Made by a program: the position numbers and the translations under genes
Origin: Hydractinia symbiolongicarpus
Lineage: Eukaryota > Cnidaria > Hydrozoa > Anthoathecata > Hydractiniidae
Assembly: GCF_029227915.1 (NCBI RefSeq)
Contig: NC_079877.1
Location: forward strand, 30,095,851-30,159,850
Reading direction: 5' to 3'
Length of the DNA stretch: 64,000 nt
Part shown: positions 53,723 through 64,000 of the stretch, in pieces
Layout of the letters: each line of letters begins with the position of its first letter
Position numbering within the stretch: the first letter of the stretch is position 1
Notes under the pieces: model-generated
Told to the model about the DNA's origin: nothing
Seen by the model: the letters and a program-made list of their open reading frames with translations, nothing else
Database searches by the model: none

Positions 53723-53804
53723 GGCAGGATGGCCGAGCGGTCTAAGGCGCTGGTTTAAGGCACCAGTCACTTCGGTGGCACGAGTTCGAATCTCGCTCCT
53801 GTCA
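53723..53804 (+). tRNA. tRNA-Leu-AAG: tRNA-Leu (AAG), U43 slot B
   Basis: nt 58 G to A. Confidence 0.85.
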
Positions 53805-54315
53805 TCTTATATCGCATGACCGGAAATGTCCTCGGACGGAGAATATTGATTACGCTTAAAAACTTCGTCCCCAGAAAAATGCAAATTTTAGAAAAAGTAT
53901 AATTAACAAGTCTTTGTCGCATTGGAGAAAAGTGTCACTTGTATCACTTGATTTTGCGGAGCATTTCGTTTATTTTACGAAACAGAGATCTAAAGCGTTT
54001 AAACGACAGGAGATTTGGATTTACAGCTTGTTAAGAGCGATTGTCCGAATGAAACGGTCTTACAGTCATGTTCAACATTTTTATTGATAATTGCATAATT
54101 TTTAACATTTTACTCACAAGAGTATAATTTTCGGCGTTTCATTATTGTACCCACGCAATGTGAACTTGTCAAAGTTTACTTGTCAAGGAACAGACTTAGG
54201 ACTTCGGATCTTAGGTTAATTAGTTAGAGCAAAAACCTTCCTGCTAATGTCAGAATAAGCCATTTTTGGTTTACTTGAACTTTTTTGGGACGGGGAATTT
54301 ATATCTTAAAAATGA

Positions 54316-54397
54316 GGCAGGATGGCCGAGCGGTCTAACGCGCTGGTTTAAGGCACCAGTCACTTCGGTGGCGCGAGTTCGAATCTCGCTCCTGTCA
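54316..54397 (+). tRNA. tRNA-Leu-AAG: tRNA-Leu (AAG) in slot A, U44
   Basis: Otherwise consensus, nt 24 G to C in the D arm; leader AAATGAGG differs from the usual AAAGAAGG. Confidence 0.86.
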
Positions 54398-54782
54398 ACT
54401 AATCATACATGTCTGAAAAGTACGTCGGACAAACGTTTTTATTTCCGCTTAAGTATTTTGCCTAGAAAAATGCGCGATCGTTTAAAAAGGATGTTTCACA
54501 TGTTTCGCTTGCATGCAGGACGGGATCGCTAAAACTGCTTGACTGTGCAGGAAATTTCGCCCACAATCAGGAAAAACTCTCTAAATTCATGAAAAGTCAC
54601 GGGACGAATACACTTGCAATGGAATGTGCAGAGCTGGTTGGGTCTCAACGTATTATTTTGCGTCACTTACTTATTTGAATTTTTCATACATTTCGGTCAT
54701 TTTTACATGTCATCTAGTGCTTAAATACGCGTAAATACTATTTTTTCTGCACGTTCGTCGACATTATGTGTTTGAAAAACCG

Positions 54783-54864
54783 GGCAGGATGGCCGCGCGG
54801 TCTAAGGCGCTGGTTTAAGGCACCAGTCACTTCGGTGGCGCGAGTTCGAATCTCGCTCCTGTCA
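54783..54864 (+). tRNA. tRNA-Leu-AAG: tRNA-Leu (AAG), U44 slot B
   Basis: nt 14 A to C replaces the universal A14 of the D loop (also an A-box base). Confidence 0.78.
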
Positions 54865-55374
54865 TCTTATATCGCATGTCCGGAAATGTCCTCGGACAGA
54901 GGATATTGATTGCGCTTAAAAACTTCGTCCCCAGAAAGACCCAAATTTTAAAAAAGTATAATTAACAAGTCTTTGTCGCATTGGGGAAAAATGTCACTTG
55001 TACCACTTGATTTTGCGGAACATTTCGTTTATTTTTCAAAACAGAGATCTAAAGCGTTTAAACGACAGGAGATTTGGATTTACAGCTTGTTAAGAGCGAT
55101 AGTCCAAATGAAATGGTCTTACAGTCATGTTCAACATTTTTCTTGATAATTGCATAATTTTTAACATTTAACCCACAAGAGTATAATTTTCGGCATTTCA
55201 TTATTGCACCCACGCAATGTGAACTTGTCAAAGTTTACTTGTCAAGGGACAGACTTAGGACTTCGGATCTTAGGTTAATTGGTTAGAGCAAAAACCTTCC
55301 TGCTAATGTCAGAATAAGCCATTTTTGGTTTACTTGAACTTTTTTGTGACGGGGATTTTATATCTTAAAAAGAA

Positions 55375-55456
55375 GGCAGGATGGCCGAGCAGTCTAAGGC
55401 GCTGGTTTAAGGCACCAGCCACTTCGGTGGCGCGGGTTCGAATCTCGCTCCTGTCA
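55375..55456 (+). tRNA. tRNA-Leu-AAG: tRNA-Leu (AAG) in slot A, U45
   Basis: Same as U40 slot A. Confidence 0.9.
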
Positions 55457-55841
55457 ACTAGTCATACATGTCTGAAAAGTGCGTCGGACAAACGTTTTAT
55501 TTCCGCTTAACTATTATTGCCTAGAAAAATGCGCGAACGTTTAAACAGGATGTATCACAAGTTTCGCTTGCATGAAGGACGGGATCGCTAAAACTGCTTG
55601 ACTGTGCAGGTATTTCCGCCCACAATCAGGCAAAACTCTCTAAATTGATGAAAAGTCACGGGACGAATACACTTGCAATGGAATGTGCAGAGCTGGTTGG
55701 GTCTCAACGTTTTATTTTGCGTCACTTACTTATTTGAATTTTTCATACATTTCGGTCATTTTTACATGTCATCTAGTGCTTAAATACGCGTAAATACTAT
55801 TTTCTCTGCACGCTCGTCGACATTATGTGTTTGAAAAACCG

Positions 55842-55923
55842 GGCAGGATGGCCGAGCGGTCTAAGGCGCTGGTTTAAGGCACCAGTCACTTCGGTGGCAC
55901 GAGTTCGAATCTCGCTCCTGTCA
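55842..55923 (+). tRNA. tRNA-Leu-AAG: tRNA-Leu (AAG), U45 slot B
   Basis: nt 58 G to A. Confidence 0.85.
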
Positions 55924-56434
55924 TCTTATATCGCATGACCGGAAATGTCCTCGGACGGAGAATATTGATTACGCTTAAAAACTTCGTCCCCAGAAAAATG
56001 CAAATTTTAGAAAAAGTATAATTAACAAGTCTTTGTCGCATTGGAGAAAAGTGTCACTTGTACCACTTGATTTTGCGGAGCATTTCGTTTATTTTACGAA
56101 ACAGAGATCTAAAGCGTTTAAACGACAGGAGATTTGGATTTACAGCTTGTTAAGAGCGATTGTCCGAATGAAACGGTCTTACAGTCATGTTCAACATTTT
56201 TCTTGATAATTGCATAATTTTTAACATTTTACTCACAAGAGTATAATTTTCGGCGTTTCATTATTGTACCCACGCAATGTGAACTTGTCAAAGTTTACTT
56301 GTCAAGGAACAGACTTAGGACTTCGGATCTTAGGTTAATTAGTTAGAGCAAAAACCTTCCTGCTAATGTCAGAATAAGCCATTTTTGGTTTACTTGAACT
56401 TTTTTGGGACGGGGAATTTATATCTTAAAAATGA

Positions 56435-56516
56435 GGCAGGATGGCCGAGCGGTCTAACGCGCTGGTTTAAGGCACCAGTCACTTCGGTGGCGCGAGTTCG
56501 AATCTCGCTCCTGTCA
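56435..56516 (+). tRNA. tRNA-Leu-AAG: tRNA-Leu (AAG) in slot A, U46
   Basis: nt 24 G to C, same as U44; U43-U44 and U45-U46 form a 2.1-kb repeat. Confidence 0.86.
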
Positions 56517-56901
56517 ACTAATCATACATGTCTGAAAAGTACGTCGGACAAACGTTTTTATTTCCGCTTAAGTATTTTGCCTAGAAAAATGCGCGATCGT
56601 TTAAAAAGGATGTTTCACATGTTTCGCTTGCATGCAGGACGGGATCGCTAAAACTGCTTGACTGTGCAGGAAATTTCGCCCACAATCAGGAAAAACTCTC
56701 TAAATTCATGAAAAGTCACGGGACGAATACACTTGCAATGGAATGTGCAGAGCTGGTTGGGTCTCAACGTATTATTTTGCGTCACTTACTTATTTGAATT
56801 TTTCATACATTTCGGTCATTTTTACATGTCATCTAGTGCTTAAATACGCGTAAATACTATTTTTTCTGCACGTTCGTCGACATTATGTGTTTGAAAAACC
56901 G

Positions 56902-56983
56902 GGCAGGATGGCCGAACGGTCTAAGGCGCTGGTTTAAGGCACCAGTCACTTCGGTGGCGCGAGTTCGAATCTCGCTCCTGTCA
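56902..56983 (+). tRNA. tRNA-Leu-AAG: tRNA-Leu (AAG), U46 slot B
   Basis: nt 15 G to A. Confidence 0.88.
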
Positions 56984-57494
56984 TCTTATATCGCATGACC
57001 AGAAATGTCCTCGGACGGAGAATATTGATTACGCTTAAAAACTTCGTCCCCAGAAAGATGCAAATTTTAGAAAAAGTATAATTAACAAGTCTTTGTCGCA
57101 TTGGAGAAAAGTGTCACTTGTACCACTTGATTTTGCGGAAAATTTCGTTTATTTTTTGAAACAGAGATCTAAAGCGTTTAAACGACAGGAGATTTCGATT
57201 TACAGCTTGTTAAGAGCAAAAGTCCGAATGAAACGTTCTTACAGTCATGTTCAACATTTTTCTTGATAATTGCATAATTTTTAACATTTAACCCACAAGA
57301 GTATAATTTTCGGCGTTTCATTATTGTACCCACGCAATGTGAACTTGTCAAAGCTTACTTGTCAAGGGACAGACTTAGGACTTCGGATCTTAAGTTAATT
57401 GGTTAGAGCAAAAACCTTCCTGCTAATGTCAGAATAAGCCATTTTTGGTTTACTTGAAATTGTTTGGGACGGGGATTTTATATCTTAAAAATGA

Positions 57495-57576
57495 GGCAGG
57501 ATGGCCGAGCGGTCTAAGGCGCTGGTTTAAGGCACCTGTCACTTCGGTGGCGCGAGTTCGAATCTCGCTCCTGTCA
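57495..57576 (+). tRNA. tRNA-Leu-AAG: tRNA-Leu (AAG) in slot A, U47
   Basis: nt 43 A to T makes a T-T mismatch in the anticodon stem. Confidence 0.82.
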
Positions 57577-57961
57577 ACTAATCATACATGTCTGAAAAGT
57601 ACGTCGGACAAACTTTTTTATTTCCGCTTAACTATTTTGCCTAGAAAAATGCGCGAACGTTTAAAAAGGATGTTTCACATGTTTCGCTTGCATGCAGGAC
57701 GGGATCGCTAAAACTGCTTGACTGTGCAGGAAATTCCGCCCACAATCAGGAAAAACTCTCTAAATTCATGAAAAGTCACGGGACGAATACACTTGCAATG
57801 GAATGTGCAGAGCTGGTTGGGTATCAACGTTTTACTTTGCGTCACTTACTTATTTGAATTTTTCATACATTTCGGTCATTTTTACATGTCATCTAATGCT
57901 TAAATACGCGTAAATACTATTTTTTCTGCACGCTCGTTCACATTATGTATTTGAAAAACCG

Positions 57962-58043
57962 GGCAGGATGGCCGAGCGGTCTAAGGCGCTGGTTTAAGGC
58001 ACCAGTCACTTCGGTGGCGCGAGTTCGAATCTCGCTCCTGTCA
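57962..58043 (+). tRNA. tRNA-Leu-AAG: tRNA-Leu (AAG), U47 slot B
   Basis: Consensus gene. Confidence 0.95.
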
Positions 58044-58554
58044 TCCTATATCGCATGACCGGAAATGTCCTCGGACGGAGAATATTGTTTACGCTTAAAA
58101 ACTTCGTCCCCAGAAAGATGCAAATTTTAGAAAAAGTATAATTAACAAGTCTTTGTCGCATTGGAGAAAAGTGTCACTTGTACCACTTGACTTTGCGGAA
58201 CATTTCGTTTATTTTTCGAAACAGAGATCTAAAGCGTTTAAACGACAGGAGATTTGGATTTACAGCTTGTTAAGAGCGATAGTCCGAATGAAACGGTCTT
58301 ACAGTCATGTTCAACATTTTTCTTGATAATTGCATAATTTTTAACATTTTACTCACAAGAGTATAATTTTTGGCGTTTCATTATTGTACCCAAGCAATGT
58401 GAACTTGTCAAAGTTTACTTGTCAAGGGACAGACTTAGGACTTCGGATCTTAGGTTAATTGGTTAGAGCAAAAACCTTCCTGCTAATGTCAGAATAAGCC
58501 ATTTTTGGTTTACTTGAACTTTTTTGGGACGGGGATTTTATATCTTAAAAAGAA

Positions 58555-58636
58555 GGCAGGATGGCCGAGCGGTCTAAGGCGCTTGTTTTAGGCACCAGTC
58601 ACTTCGGTGGCGCGAGTTCAAATCTTGCTCCTGTCA
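58555..58636 (+). tRNA. tRNA-Leu-TAG: tRNA-Leu (TAG), U48 slot A, stem mismatch
   Basis: nt 30 G to T, nt 66 G to A, nt 72 C to T; same as U38, about 10.6 kb away. Confidence 0.75.
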
Positions 58637-59021
58637 ACTAATCATACATGTCTGAAAAGTACGTCGGACAAAAGTTTTGATTTCCGCTTAACTGTTTTGC
58701 CTGGAAAAATGCGCGAACGTTTAAAAAGGATGTATCACAAGTTTCGCTTGCATACAGGAAGGGATCGCTAAAACTGCTTGACTGTGCAGGTAATTCCGCC
58801 CACAATCAGGCAAAACTCTCTAAATTGATGAAAAGTCACGGGACGAATACACTTGCAATGGACTGTGCGGAGCTGGTTGAGTATCAACGTATTAATTCGC
58901 GTCACTCACTTATTTGAATTTTTCATACATTTCGGTCATTTTTACATGTCATCTAGTGCTTAAATACGCGTAAATACTATTTTTTCTGCACGCTCGTCCA
59001 CATTATGTATTTGAAAAACCG

Positions 59022-59103
59022 GGCAGGATGGCCGAGCGGTCTAAGGCGCTGGTTTAAGGCACCAGTCACTTCGGTGTCGCGAGTTCGAATCTCGCTCCTG
59101 TCA
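59022..59103 (+). tRNA. tRNA-Leu-AAG: tRNA-Leu (AAG), U48 slot B
   Basis: nt 56 G to T only. Confidence 0.92.
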
Positions 59104-59613
59104 TCTTATATCGCATGTCCGGAAATGTCCTCGGATAGAGGATATTGATTACGCTTAAAAACTTCGTCCCCAGAAAGACGCAAATTTTAAAAAAGTATAA
59201 TTAACAAGTCTTCGTCGCATTGGGGAAAAATGGCACTTGTACCACTTCATTTTGCGGAACATTTCGTTTATTTTTCGAAACAGAGATCTAAAGCGTTTAA
59301 ACGACAAGAGATTTGGATTTACAGCTTGTTAAGAGCGATAGTCCGAATGAAACCGTCTTACAGTCATGTTCAACATTTTTCTTGACAATTGCATAATTTT
59401 TAACATTTAACTCACTAGAGTATAATTTTCGGCGTTTCATTATTGTACCCACGCAATGTGAACTTGTCAAAGTTTACTTGTCAAGGGACAGACTTAGGAC
59501 TTCGGATCTTAGGTTAATTGGTTAGAGCAAAAACCTTTCTGCTAATGTCAGAATAAGCCATTTTTGGTTTACTTGAACTTTTTTGGGACGGGGATTTTAT
59601 ATCTTAAAAAGAA

Positions 59614-59695
59614 GGCAGGATGGCCGAGCGGTCTAAGCCGCTGGTTTTAGGCACCAGTCACTTCGGTGGCGCGAGTTCAAATCTCGCTCCTGTCA
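59614..59695 (+). tRNA. tRNA-Leu-TAG: tRNA-Leu (TAG), U49 slot A
   Basis: nt 25 G to C and nt 66 G to A, as in U39. Confidence 0.8.
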
Positions 59696-60080
59696 ACTAA
59701 TCATACATGTCTGCAAAGTACGTCGGACAAAAGTTTTGATTTCCGCTTAACTATTTTGCCTGGAAAAATGCGCGAACGTTTAAAAAGGATGTATCACAAG
59801 TTTCGCTTGTATGCAGGACGGGATCGCTAAAACTGCTTGACTGTGCAGGTAATTCCGCCCACAATCAGGCAAAACTCTCTAAATTGATGAAAAGTCACGG
59901 GACGAATACACTTGCAATGGAATGTGCGGAGCTGGTTGGGTATCAGCGTATTAATTTGCGTCACTTACTTATTTGAATTTTTCATACATTTCGGTCATTT
60001 TTACATGTCATCTAGTGCTTAAATACGCGTAAATACTAATTTTTCTGCACGCTCGTCCACATTATGTATTTGAAAAACCG

Positions 60081-60162
60081 CGCAGGATGGCCGAGGGGTC
60101 TAAGGCGCTGGTTTAAGGCACCAGTCACTTCGGTGGCGCGAGTTCGCATCTCGCTCCTGTCA
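60081..60162 (+). tRNA. tRNA-Leu-AAG: tRNA-Leu (AAG), U49 slot B, degenerate
   Basis: nt 1 G to C, nt 16 C to G, nt 67 A to C (conserved T-loop A, B-box base). Confidence 0.65.
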
Positions 60163-60672
60163 TCTTATAACGCATGTCCGGAAATGTCCTCGGACAGAGG
60201 ATATTGATTGCGCTTAAAAACTTTGTCCCCAGAAAGTCGCAAATTTTAAAAAAGTATAATTAACAAGTCTTTGTCGCATTGGGGAAAAATGTCACTTGTA
60301 CCACTTGATTTTGCGGAACATTTCGTTTATTTTTTAAAACAGAGATCTAAAGCGTTTAAACGACAGGAGATTTGGATTTACAGCTTGTTAAGAGCGATAG
60401 TCCGAATGAAACGGTCTTACAGTCATGTTCAACATTTTTCTTGATAATTGCTTAATTTTTAACATTTAACCCACAAGAGTATAATTTTCAGCGTTTCATT
60501 ATTGTACCCAAGCAATGTGAACTTGTCAAAGTTTACTTGTCAAGGGACAGACTTAGGACTTCGGATCTTAGATTAATTGGTTAGAGCAAAAACCTTCCTG
60601 CTAATGTCAGAATAAGCCATTTTTGGTTTACTTGAACTTTTTTGGGACGGGGATTTTATATCTTAAAAAGAA

Positions 60673-60754
60673 GGCAGGATGGCCGAGCGGTCTAAGGCGC
60701 TTGTTTTAGGCACCAGTCACTTCGGTGGCGCGAGTTCAAATCTCGCTCCTGTCA
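60673..60754 (+). tRNA. tRNA-Leu-TAG: tRNA-Leu (TAG), U50 slot A, stem mismatch
   Basis: nt 30 G to T and nt 66 G to A. Confidence 0.77.
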
Positions 60755-61140
60755 ACTAATCATACATGTCTGAAAAGTACGTCGGACAAAAGTTTTGATT
60801 TCCGCTTAACTGTTTTGCCTGGAAAAAATGCGCGAACGTTTAAAAAGGATGTATCACAAGTTTCGCTTGCATGCAGGAAGGGATCGCTAAAACTGCTTGA
60901 CTGTGCAGGTAATTCCGCCCACAATCAGGTAAAACTCTCTAAATTGATGGAAAGTCACGGGACGAATACACTTGCAATGGAATGTGCGGAGCTGGTTGGG
61001 TATCAACGTATTATTTCGCGTCACTTACTTATTTGAATTTTTCATACATTTCGGTCATTTTTACATGTCATCTAGTGCTTAAATACGCGTAAATACTATT
61101 TTTTCTGCACGCTCGTCCACATTATGTATTTGAAAAACCG

Positions 61141-61222
61141 GGCAGGATGGCCGAGCGGTCTAAGGCGCTGGTTTAAGGCACCAGTCACTTCGGTGGCGCG
61201 AGTTCGAATCTCGCTCCTGTCA
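61141..61222 (+). tRNA. tRNA-Leu-AAG: tRNA-Leu (AAG), U50 slot B
   Basis: Consensus gene. Confidence 0.95.
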
Positions 61223-61731
61223 TCTTATATCGCATGTCCGGAAATGTCCTCGGACAGAGGATATTGATTGCGGTTAAAAACTTCGTCCCCAGAAAGACGC
61301 AGATTTTAAAAAAGTATAATTAACAAGTCTTCGTCGCATTGGGGAAAAATGGCACTTGTACCACTTCATTTTGCGGAACATTTCGTTTATTTTTGAAACA
61401 GAGATCTAAAGCGTTTAAACGACAAGAGATTTGGATTTACAGCTTGTTAAGAGCGATTGTCCGAATGAAACCGTCTTACAGTCATGTTCAACATTTTTCT
61501 TGATAATTGCATAATTTTTAACATTTAACCCACAAGAGTATAATTTTCGGCGTTTCATTATTGTACCCACGCAATGTGAACTTGTCAAAGTTTACTTGTC
61601 AAGGGACAGACTTAAGACTTCGGATCTTAGGTTAATTGGTTAGAGCAAAAACCTTTCTGCTAATGTCAGAATAAGCCATTTTTGGTTTACTTGAACTTTT
61701 TTGGGACGGGGATTTTATATCTTAAAAAGAA

Positions 61732-61813
61732 AGCAGGATGGCCGAGCGGTCTAAGGCGCTGGTTTTAGGCACCAGTCACTTCGGTGGCGCGAGTTCAAAT
61801 CTCGCTCCTGTCA
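61732..61813 (+). tRNA. tRNA-Leu-TAG: tRNA-Leu (TAG), U51 slot A
   Basis: nt 1 G to A (A-C at the acceptor end), nt 66 G to A. Confidence 0.8.
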
Positions 61814-62199
61814 ACTAATCATACATGTCTGCAAAGTACGTCGGACAAAAGTTTTGATTTCCGCTTAACTATTTTTGCCTGGAAAAATGCGCGAACGTTT
61901 AAAAAGGATGTATCACAAGTTTCGCTTGCATGCAGGGCGGGATCGCTAAAACTGCTTGACTGTGCAGGTAATTCCGCCCACAATCAGGCAAAACTCTCTA
62001 AATTGATGAAAAGTCACGGGACGAATACACTTGCAATGGAATGTGCGGAGCTGGTTGGGTATCAGCGTATTAATTTGCGCCACTTACTTATTTGAATTTT
62101 TCATACATTTCGGTCATTTTTACATGTCATCTAGTGCTTAAATACGCGTAAATACTATTTTTTCTGCACGCTCGTCCACATTATGTATTTAAAAAACCG

Positions 62200-62281
62200 G
62201 TCAGGATGGCCGAGCGGTCTAAGGCGCTGGTTTAAGGCACCAGTCACTTCGGTGGCGCGAGTTCGAATCTCGCTCCTGTCA
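62200..62281 (+). tRNA. tRNA-Leu-AAG: tRNA-Leu (AAG), U51 slot B
   Basis: nt 2 G to T replaces a G-U pair by T-T in the acceptor stem. Confidence 0.82.
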
Positions 62282-62791
62282 TCTTATATCGCATGTCCGG
62301 AAATGTCCTCGGACAGAGGATATTGATTGCGCTTAAAAACTTCGTCCCCAGAAAGACCCAAATTTTAAAAAAGTATAACTAACAAGTCTTTGTCGCATTG
62401 GGGAAAAATGTCACTTGTACCACTTGATTTTGCGGAACATTTCGTTTATTTTCCAAAACAGAGATCTAAAGCGTTTAAACGACAGGAGATTTGGATTTAC
62501 AGCTTGTTAAGAGCGATAGTCCAAATGAAACGGTCTTACAGTCATGTTCAACATATTTCTTGATAGTTGCATAATTTTTAACATTTAACCCACAAGAGTA
62601 TAATTTTCGGCGTTTCATTATTGTACCCACGCAATGTGAACTTGTCAAAGTTTACTTGTCAAGGGACAGACTTAAGACTTCGGATCTTAGGTTAATTGGT
62701 TAGAGCAAAAACCTTTCTGCTAATGTCAGAATAAGCCATTTTTGGTTTACTTGAACTTTTTTGGGACGGGGATTTTATATCTTAAAAAGAA

Positions 62792-62873
62792 AGCAGGATG
62801 GCCGAGCGGTCTAAGGCGCTGGTTTTAGGCACCAGTCACTTCGGTGGCGCGAGTTCAAATCTCGCTCCTGTCA
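62792..62873 (+). tRNA. tRNA-Leu-TAG: tRNA-Leu (TAG), U52 slot A
   Basis: nt 1 G to A, nt 66 G to A. Confidence 0.8.
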
Positions 62874-63259
62874 ACTAATCATACATGTCTGCAAAGTACG
62901 TCGGACAAAAGTTTTGATTTCCGCTTAACTATTTTTGCCTGGAAAAATGCGCGAACGTTTAAAAAGGATGTATCACAAGTTTCGCTTGCATGCAGGGCGG
63001 GATCGCTAAAACTGCTTGACTGTGCAGGTAATTCCGCCCACAATCAGGCAAAACTCTCTAAATTGATGAAAAGTCACGGGACGAATACACTTGCAATGGA
63101 ATGTGCGGAGCTGGTTGGGTATCAGCGTATTAATTTGCGCCACTTACTTATTTGAATTTTTCATACATTTCGGTCATTTTTACATGTCATCTAGTGCTTA
63201 AATACGCGTAAATACTATTTTTTCTGCACGCTCGTCCACATTATGTATTTAAAAAACCG

Positions 63260-63341
63260 GTCAGGATGGCCGAGCGGTCTAAGGCGCTGGTTTAAGGCAC
63301 CAGTCACTTCGGTGGCGCGAGTTCGAATCTCGCTCCTGTCA
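63260..63341 (+). tRNA. tRNA-Leu-AAG: tRNA-Leu (AAG), U52 slot B
   Basis: nt 2 G to T. Confidence 0.82.
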
Positions 63342-63851
63342 TCTTATATCGCATGTCCGGAAATGTCCTCGGACAGAGGATATTGATTGCGCTTAAAAAC
63401 TTCGTCCCCAGAAAGACCCAAATTTTAAAAAAGTATAACTAACAAGTCTTTGTCGCATTGGGGAAAAATGTCACTTGTACCACTTGATTTTGCGGAACAT
63501 TTCGTTTATTTTTCAAAACAGAGATCTAAAGCGTTTAAACGACAGGAGATTTGGATTTACAGCTTGTTAAGAGCGATAGTCCAAATGAAACGGTCTTACA
63601 GTCATGTTCAACATTTTTCTTGATAATTGCATAATTTTTAACATTTAACCCACAAGAGTATAATTTTCGGCGTTTCATTATTGTACCCACGCAATGTGAA
63701 CTTGTCAAAGCTTACTTGTCAAGGGACAGACATAGGACTTCGGATCTTAAGTTAATTGGTTAGAGCAAAAACCTTCCTGCTAATGTCAGAATAAGCCATT
63801 TTTGGTTTACTTGTACTTTTTTGGGACGGGGATTTTATATCTTAAAAATGA

Positions 63852-63933
63852 GGCAGGATGGCCGAGCGGTCTAAGGCGCTGGTTTAAGGCACCTGTCACT
63901 TCGGTGGCGCGAGTTCGAATCTCGCTCCTGTCA
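63852..63933 (+). tRNA. tRNA-Leu-AAG: tRNA-Leu (AAG) chimera, U53
   Basis: Slot-A leader (AAATGAGG) and slot-B trailer (TCTTATATCGC), AAG loop, nt 43 A to T as in U47. A third half-unit deletion; the array continues past the window edge. Confidence 0.82.
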
Positions 63934-64000
63934 TCTTATATCGCATGACCAGAAATGTCCTCGGACGGAGAATATTGATTACGCTTAAAAACTTCGTCCC

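Larger units (their letters stand above)
61732..62791. repeat. Near-identical tandem unit U51 (1,060 bp)
   Basis: U51 and U52 (62792-63851) share every tRNA variant (nt 1, nt 2 and nt 66 changes) and nearly all spacer bases, the freshest unit duplication in the array. Confidence 0.88.
8998..64000 (+). repeat. Tandem array of about 1,059-bp units, each with two tRNA-Leu genes
   Basis: More than 51 units head to tail, running off the right edge. Standard unit: slot-A tRNA (82 bp), spacer 1 (385 bp), slot-B tRNA (82 bp), spacer 2 (510 bp). Units are numbered U1-U53 by their slot-A gene. Spacing is 1,058-1,061 bp except U1-U2 (1,013 bp, a 46-bp deletion near 10155), U22-U23 and U31-U32 (594 bp, half units), and U26-U27 (1,526 bp, an extra half unit). 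The left end is a partial unit starting within spacer 2. Positions in the tRNA entries count from the first acceptor base. The consensus gene has acceptor GGCAGGA/TCCTGTC, a D arm GCC/GGC, stem CTGGT/ACCAG, a small variable stem CAC-TTCG-GTG, T arm GCGAG/CTCGC with loop TTCGAAT, and discriminator A; CCA is not encoded. Confidence 0.97.

Noticed and set aside
9436-63155. Dozens of short open frames (about 60-103 codons) repeated every 1,059 bp or multiples
   Set aside because: They overlap tRNA genes or spacer 2, change frame or break between units, and have no domain signal; they are by-products of the repeat.
8998-64000. CRISPR-like or centromere-satellite reading of the array
   Set aside because: The unit is about 1 kb and contains recognisable tRNA genes; there are no short repeats with unique spacers. 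A centromeric role cannot be judged from sequence.
8998-64000. tRNA-derived SINE expansion
   Set aside because: Genes are full-length tRNAs in fixed head-to-tail units with no poly-A tails or target-site duplications.

Overview
The window looks like nuclear DNA of a eukaryote, most likely an invertebrate animal. The two supports are a decayed Polinton/Maverick-type (adintovirus-like) element on the left and RNA-polymerase-III-style tRNA genes without encoded CCA on the right. Nothing in the sequence identifies the species.

Region 1 (1 to about 8,835) holds the remains of the element. A tandem duplication of 1,693 bp (1-1693 and 1694-3386, one difference noticed) carries a minus-strand coiled-coil gene with a frameshifted C-terminus, and a plus-strand gene for a small protein with a hydrophobic middle. 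That small protein is a paralogue of the longer 197-residue protein at 3229-3822. Next come a convergent, apparently intact retroviral-type integrase (4039-5022, minus, DDx35E), a small SAP-like protein (5116-5427), a SAP + proline-rich + MDM2-type RING protein (5536-5994), and a protein-primed family B DNA polymerase (6169 to about 8835). The polymerase is broken by two nonsense codons, two compensating frameshifts and loss of the whole palm domain. The RING gene and the polymerase gene share a duplicated promoter/5' leader/N-terminus with a GC-centred palindrome. No capsid, packaging ATPase or protease gene is present here, and no terminal inverted repeats were recognised.

Region 2 (about 8,836-8,997) is a short junction with two copies of a 66-bp sequence at 75-bp spacing, exactly where the polymerase reading frame is lost.

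Region 3 (about 8,998-64,000, running off the right edge) is one huge tandem array with a unit of about 1,059 bp. Each unit holds two leucine tRNA genes on the plus strand: slot A (normally anticodon TAG), a 385-bp spacer, slot B (normally anticodon AAG), and a 510-bp spacer. I count 105 tRNA-Leu genes: 57 AAG, 44 TAG, 3 CAG and 1 TAA. The array has higher-order repeats (2,118-bp dimers and a block of about 5 kb repeated 10.6 kb further on), half-unit chimeras whose exchange points lie inside tRNA genes, a run of slot-A genes carrying AAG, a 13-member class lacking one D-arm base, and units with and without a Pol III T4 terminator after slot B. Many copies look functional and others carry stem mismatches. 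No protein gene is supported inside the array; its short open frames are repeats of spacer or tRNA sequence.

The two halves are not functionally linked. The element sits at, or has been joined to, the left edge of the tRNA array. The most unusual content is the leucine-only tRNA satellite array and, within the element, the MDM2-type RING protein that appears to share its N-terminus with the polymerase.
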